Notes under the pieces: generated by a model
What the model was told of the DNA's origin: nothing
Databases searched by the model: none
The model's input: the letters and a program-made list of their open reading frames with translations, nothing else
Program-made: the position numbers and the translations under genes
Assembly (NCBI GenBank): GCA_017590115.1
Contig: JAGGNK010003335.1
Span: 13,040,779-13,104,778, forward strand
Origin: Montifringilla adamsi
Lineage: Eukaryota; Chordata; Aves; Passeriformes; Passeridae
DNA: 64,000 nucleotides
Reading direction: 5' to 3'
Shown: in pieces, positions 59,131-64,000 of the stretch
Numbering within the stretch: position 1 is the first letter of the stretch
Layout: every line of letters starts with the position of its first letter

Positions 59131-60264
59131 TTTGGTGACTGCAAGGTTTGGGAGGTTGGATTTTGGGGCTCCAAGGCCATGGGGAGGCACACACTGACCA
59201 GCAGGGACCTGGCACAGGTGGAAGCCCAGCTCCGGGCACTGGGTGCCACCTCTGCCTGCCCCAGGGGCTGGCATCTGCTGCAAGTGCTGCTGGCATTGCC
59301 TCATTTCCCCCAGCAAATCCTCCCTCGGTTTGCCCCGTGCTGGCACTGCAGCAGCCTCTGGCACGGAGCTGTGGGCTCCAGGGCTTGCTGGCACCTCACA
59401 GCCCCAGCAGGGTGGCTCGTGGTAGCCCCAGGGGCTGGTTCTGGCCACTTGTGCTGGAGAACACTGTCCTTGCACAGCCTGTGAGGATGGAGGGACAGGA
59501 GCAGTGAGGGACAATGGCACCATCCCTCCCTGATGCCACGGGAATCCTCCACAGGTGATTTGTCCAAACCTGTCTGTGTGGGGTCAGTATTTTCTTAGGG
59601 GCAGCTCTGTTTGCAGGTTCCCACTCCTGCTCCCCAGAGAGGGGCTCACACTCTGTCAGGGCTGCTGTTCCTGCCCCTGGGTGGAGGCAGCACATCCAGC
59701 ACACGGATCCCTGCAGTGGGATTGGGATCAGGGTTGGGACCAGGCCATCCCATTGGCCAGGATGAACTGTGTGCCCTGCTGCTAAGAGGCTTTTCCATGT
59801 CCTCTCTCTCTGCTTTTCCCCATCACCATCTGCCTGCTGCAGGGCAAATCCTGCACTAATCCTGCCCAGCCTTCCCCAGCAACAGCAACAGCCACAGTGG
59901 AGCTGCACTGCCCGCCCTCCTGGGCTTCCTGTGGATTATTTCCTGTGAGGAAACAACCCACAACCTCTCAAATGACTTGTCATCCACCTCCCCAGGGGAA
60001 AAAAAAAAAAATCATTTTATTATTTTAAATCAAAAGGATTTGACTTTTTTTTCCCCTCAAAGGGCACCAGTGCAGGTGAGAAGGGGAATGGAGTGCCATA
60101 AACCCCAGCCCTACGGGGCACTCCTGCCCCAGTGTTCCCAGTGGGATTCCTGTAGTGCTCCTGCCACTGCTGGAATTTTAAAAAAACCAAAGGCCAAAGA
60201 GATGGAAGGAAAGAGCCTTTCCTTCCCCCATCTCCTCCCGTAAGTCATTTTCCCTGGCCTATTT
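59131..60264. other. GC-rich unique sequence, no gene recognised
   Basis: Long overlapping frames on both strands (200 codons plus at 58882-59484, 193 and 170 codons minus) reflect low stop density and show no domain. Confidence 0.4.
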
Positions 60265-60475
60265 TACAGGAACTGAAAATCTATTAGAGGAATGGCTTAA
60301 TCCGGTTTGACTGTAATAATTAGGGTGCTTTAAAAACCCCTGACTAATCGTATAAAATGTGATTGTAGACAGCTCAGTGCACGACCCTTACACTTATCAC
60401 TGGAGGTATTATTACAAACCAGAAACAGCTGGCAAGCACGGGGGAGGATAAATGGAATAAAAAATCACATGCAAA
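60265..60475. promoter_or_regulatory. CNE-like block (candidate)
   Basis: Non-repetitive, with GGCTTAATCCGGTTTG (bicoid/OTX-like TAATCC), TGTAATAATTAGGGTGC, CCCTGACTAATCG and a GATA-type ACTTATCACTGG. It also contains the CpG-bearing CTCAGTGCACGACCC. It resembles deeply conserved non-coding elements in texture; conservation cannot be seen here. Confidence 0.25.
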
Positions 60476-63400
60476 GGGACAGGGCCTGTTCCTTTTCTGA
60501 TCTCAGGGCAGAGCCTTGAGCTGTCTCTGGAGCCCAGAGCACAAAGTCACCTCCAGTACCCTGACAGACACAGCTCAGCTGTTTGTGCCACTGTGGTCTG
60601 CCAGCCCTGTGGGCACCTCTTTTCCTCTTTGCCCTGGTTTTGCAGGCAGTCCAAGAGGATTGGAGTCAGACATTCCCCTCGGGGCACTGCAGATGTCTGG
60701 AGAGGCTTTTCCAAAGGCAGGCAGGCTCCATCAAGGAGGAGGATGCAGTGGTTCAGGGTCATGGGGTTACAGCACAAAAGCAGCTCCTGCTTCCATGCCT
60801 TGCTTGGTGCCAATCTCCTTTTCTTTTGCTCTCCATCTTTCTCAAGCCCCAACAATTTCTCCCTTCCCTTCTCTTTGTGGCTCTGGGCTCAGCTGAGTTC
60901 CCACCTTGCCATCTCCACACCTTTGATGCAGTTATTTTTTCCCACCTGTCCTGCAAGTTGTTCCCCAGGATTGCTGCCTGCCCAGGATGCCTGGTCCTGC
61001 CAGCTGAGCTCATCCCTGTGCTGCCCGTTCTCCTTCCACCCGCTCCAGGGGGGCAGCCACACAGCCCAGGCACCCTCCCCTGCAGCACTGACAGCTCTTC
61101 CAGGGGCCCACAAGGGAATTTTGGGGGAATTCAAACTCTGCCAGAAGGGAGAAGTTCACCCAAAGAGATTCCTGCTGCAGCAGGGTCAGACACAGGGGGA
61201 GAAGCTGGAGCTGATGGACTTGGCCAGCACAGAGAGGCACAGGGAGGGCTCTTTGTTCCTCAGATCAGCCAGAGCTAAGCCTGAACCCTCAGCCAGGCAC
61301 AGCTCAGGAAAACATTGCTCTCCAGAGCCCCTCAAGGCTGCACAGAGAGCCCACAGCCCTGATGAGCCCGGGCTGTCACCAACACGCTCTTTAATCAGAG
61401 CTGAAAACTCACCATCAACCTTGAAGGAGGCTTTTAAAGACTGAAATAATAAGATGATGCACTACAATTCCAATTTTCTCCCTGTTCCTGTGATTAAAAT
61501 ACGTGGCTGAATCTTGGAAGCTCAACTGCAGCTTGCACAGGAGCTATAATAACAATATTCACAGTGGTGGCACTTGCAGCAGGAGTTGAGTTGTTTGGTT
61601 TCTTTTACTTTTCCCCTGAGTCTTTCCTGGTTGCTTTTTTTTTTTATTCTGCTCTATACAGATTTTGATCTTTCCCTTATTAAATAGGAATGGTTATCCC
61701 CACAGACTCACTTATCTAGTAATAGCTAGAACCCTTTTAATTCAAGTGATTTGATTCCTGTTTTTTTTTTTTTAATTCAAGCAAACACACAGAGTATTAC
61801 TGGGAAACTGCAAGAGAATTGCATGGTTAAATTATCCCCTGACTCAATCCTGCACAGCACTGGAACCTTTCAATATATTTCACAAGTACTCAGTGCTGAC
61901 CTCTAACACCAGAGTGGTTTCTCTCCTGTGGTAGCTCAATTTCACAACTCTGAATACACTTTTTTTTTTGGAGGAAAGCTATCCGAAGGTTTTACAAAAT
62001 GTTCTTTAGCCTTTGGGAATGAGTCAATTTAATGCCAGGCTATCATTCCATTTCAAAGAGCCGAAGGATTTGAGGCAACACAATCTGCTTTCTGAAGCAT
62101 GTGAGATGAATACAGCTGTGGGTTTGTTACAAACCAAGCTGCAGAGTATGGGCACAGAGCTCAACTTTCCCAAAGTTCAGCTGTGGCCCTTGGTTTGCCA
62201 GCTGGATTTCCTTTAACCTCCCATTCCAAGGAATGCCTGTATCAGGAAAAGATGGGAAGGGGGACATTGCTGCCAGGAAAAGTTCCTGTTATCCACTGAT
62301 TTTAAAATTAGAAGGAAGTCCATTGGAAGGAATTCCCATTAAAAGGGAATGGAGCTCCACTGTAAAGTAGAAGATGAGCTGCAGTTTAATTACTATTTTC
62401 CTATTGGAAATGGGTGAGAACATAGGGAATAAAATCCAGGCATTAAAAGGGGAAAATGGGAAGCTCTGGAAATGCCTCCTGAAATCCAGAGTAACCTTGG
62501 GGCTGGTGCAAGGTGCAGCCTCTGCCTGGCAGCACCACACAAATGCCACCCACCAACTGCAAGAAAACCCACGGGAGCCACTCTCAGTCACATCGAACTT
62601 TATTTTAATCCCGTCAGAAAAGTTCAAGAATTACACCAAAAAATACTTCAGTCTCTGCTACCTACTGACAAAAAATACACCACAAAATTATAAACTGTTC
62701 AGTGGTTTTGCTGGAGTTGGGGTTGTTGGTGGAGGGGGTGGTTTGTACATTTTGAGTGAGAAATGAATTTACAGGTGGAAAGGGAAGGGAGGAGAGGGAG
62801 TCAGACAATGGTGTTTGGCACTACAGTTTTAGCTACACTATACAGTTATTTATCATGATGCCTGCAGGACTGAGGAGTTCTGCCCTCACACACTGCCCAG
62901 AGTCTCTGACATGGAGGACAAAACTGCCCAATGCGAGGGAAGAAGGGGCCAGTTCCTAATTTCCATCCCAGTCTAGCCAAAAATCTGAAAAAGCAGCTCA
63001 GACAAGGCGAACCTTGCCCTGCCTGTGCACTCTGCTCTTGCAGCTCTGGAAAAAGAGAATCCTTGGGGGTTTTTTAAATCCCACCAGCCTTGCACTAATC
63101 TCAAGAGCCATTTGTGGGGAGAGGATGTGTTACTCTGGGCAGGACTGGATTAAACTTGGGGTCTGCTCTGCGTTTGCAAGCAGAGATTTGGTTTTTACCT
63201 CTCTCTAGTGACCTGGAAATGCTGAAGGAGCTGAAGCTGAAGGAGGGAAGCAGGAGCATCCCGTTTCATGGGAAAATCAGGGGCTGAAAATTAGAGGCTC
63301 AATACTATCAGAACTTTTGAGATGCTTTTCTGATCATAATGGCATTTCTTTGAGCTTTGGTGGCCCTCAGGAGAGAGGTCCCAAAGGATGAAGCCTCATG

Positions 63401-64000
63401 GAAATTGCCAAAGCTCGTGCAGGGAAACTATGCCAGAAGCAGACTCTGAGTCCTGTGCTCAAAAGTTTATTCAAGATTTCACTACAGCAGCCTCTGCCTG
63501 CTCCCATCTTGCTCCATCTCCAAGCAGCAGCCTGGATTTCAGCCTCAGAGCCTGGCCAGGACCAGCAGCACTCTGGTGGCTCATTAGGAACTCCAGGAAC
63601 TTTCTGGGTTTCCTTGGGGCACTGTGCAGGGTTTGTGTTTGCACGTGAGCATGTCTGGGGAAGGAGGGGATGCCTGTATTTCTCTCTCAGTGAATGAACA
63701 CTGACACCGGATTCAATCTGACAGCAAAATATTTCCCCTTTGGCAAACCTAACAGCACCACAATGTCTTTGTACCAGGTTCTCTCTACCCCTCCTGAAAG
63801 GATTCCAGCTCTTCCTTCGCTGCGTGTGGAGCCTCTGTCACAGCTTTCCAGCACTGACAAAACTTGGTGGGATTCTCTTTGCTGCTTTTATCCTCTCTGG
63901 CTGTTTACCTAACTTGCTTTTTTTGTTTTTTAATTTATTTTTCTAACAAATAGTTAAGCAATGATTTAAAAATATTTTTACATCGTTAAGGTACAGTCAA
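60476..64000. other. Unique sequence with the longest non-repetitive open frame, no gene recognised
   Basis: A plus-strand frame of 283 codons (60593-61444) overlaps one of 231 codons in another frame (60583-61278). Both are Ser/Pro/Leu-rich without domains. Downstream, 61490-62000 is AT-rich with T runs, and 62700-62745 is G-rich. The remainder to the right edge has only short frames. Confidence 0.4.

Overview
This window looks like nuclear DNA from a bird, most likely a songbird. The strongest sign is a set of about ten CR1 LINE 3' ends scattered over both strands. They carry the CR1 3'-UTR text (ATGATCTTTAAGGTCCC, CCATGGCAGG.GACACC) and the octamer-type tail (ATTCTRTG). CR1 is the dominant retrotransposon of birds and reptiles. 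There are no Alu, L1, B1 or similar mammalian elements. Five solitary LTRs resemble endogenous-retrovirus LTR families that I associate with passerine genomes; I could not run a repeat library to confirm the names.

I found no protein-coding gene that I recognise, and no tRNA, rRNA, CRISPR array or bacterial-style operon. Nearly every open reading frame over 60 codons is short, on both strands, unrelated to known domains, or lies inside a tandem repeat, LTR or CR1 copy. The window is best read as intergenic or long-intron sequence. It mixes unique, moderately AT-rich stretches (some with the homeobox/SOX-rich look of conserved non-coding elements) with GC-richer stretches holding repeats.

Layout. 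1-12 kb: a CR1 end at the left edge, then mostly unique sequence with one signal-peptide-like open segment near 846. 12.2-13.8 kb: a 20-bp minisatellite with higher-order structure, an octamer+TATA promoter-like site, and a 692-bp LTR. 15.4-15.8 kb: weak traces of a broken C2H2 zinc-finger sequence. 18.0-18.6 kb: a 26/28-bp minisatellite open in three frames on the minus strand. 19-28 kb: unique sequence, CR1 ends, long A and T runs, and CTCF-like and RFX-like sites. 28.9-29.8 kb and 38.8-40.4 kb: CR1 and LTR clusters, including one LTR with a clean 5-bp target-site duplication. 43-50 kb: a dense repeat neighbourhood with CR1 fragments and at least four tandem arrays, one of them free of stops in all six frames, plus a 250-bp tandem duplication. 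53-59 kb: CR1 ends, a perfect-looking 19-bp hairpin at 56.1 kb, and a plus-strand LTR. 57.6-64 kb: unique sequence with CNE-like blocks and the longest non-repetitive open frame (283 codons, doubtful).

There is no convincing sign of a new gene system. The items most worth checking are the 56.1-kb hairpin, the octamer/TATA unit at 12.7 kb, the possible zinc-finger relic at 15.5 kb, the cysteine-rich exon-like segment at 43.1 kb, and the tandem arrays.
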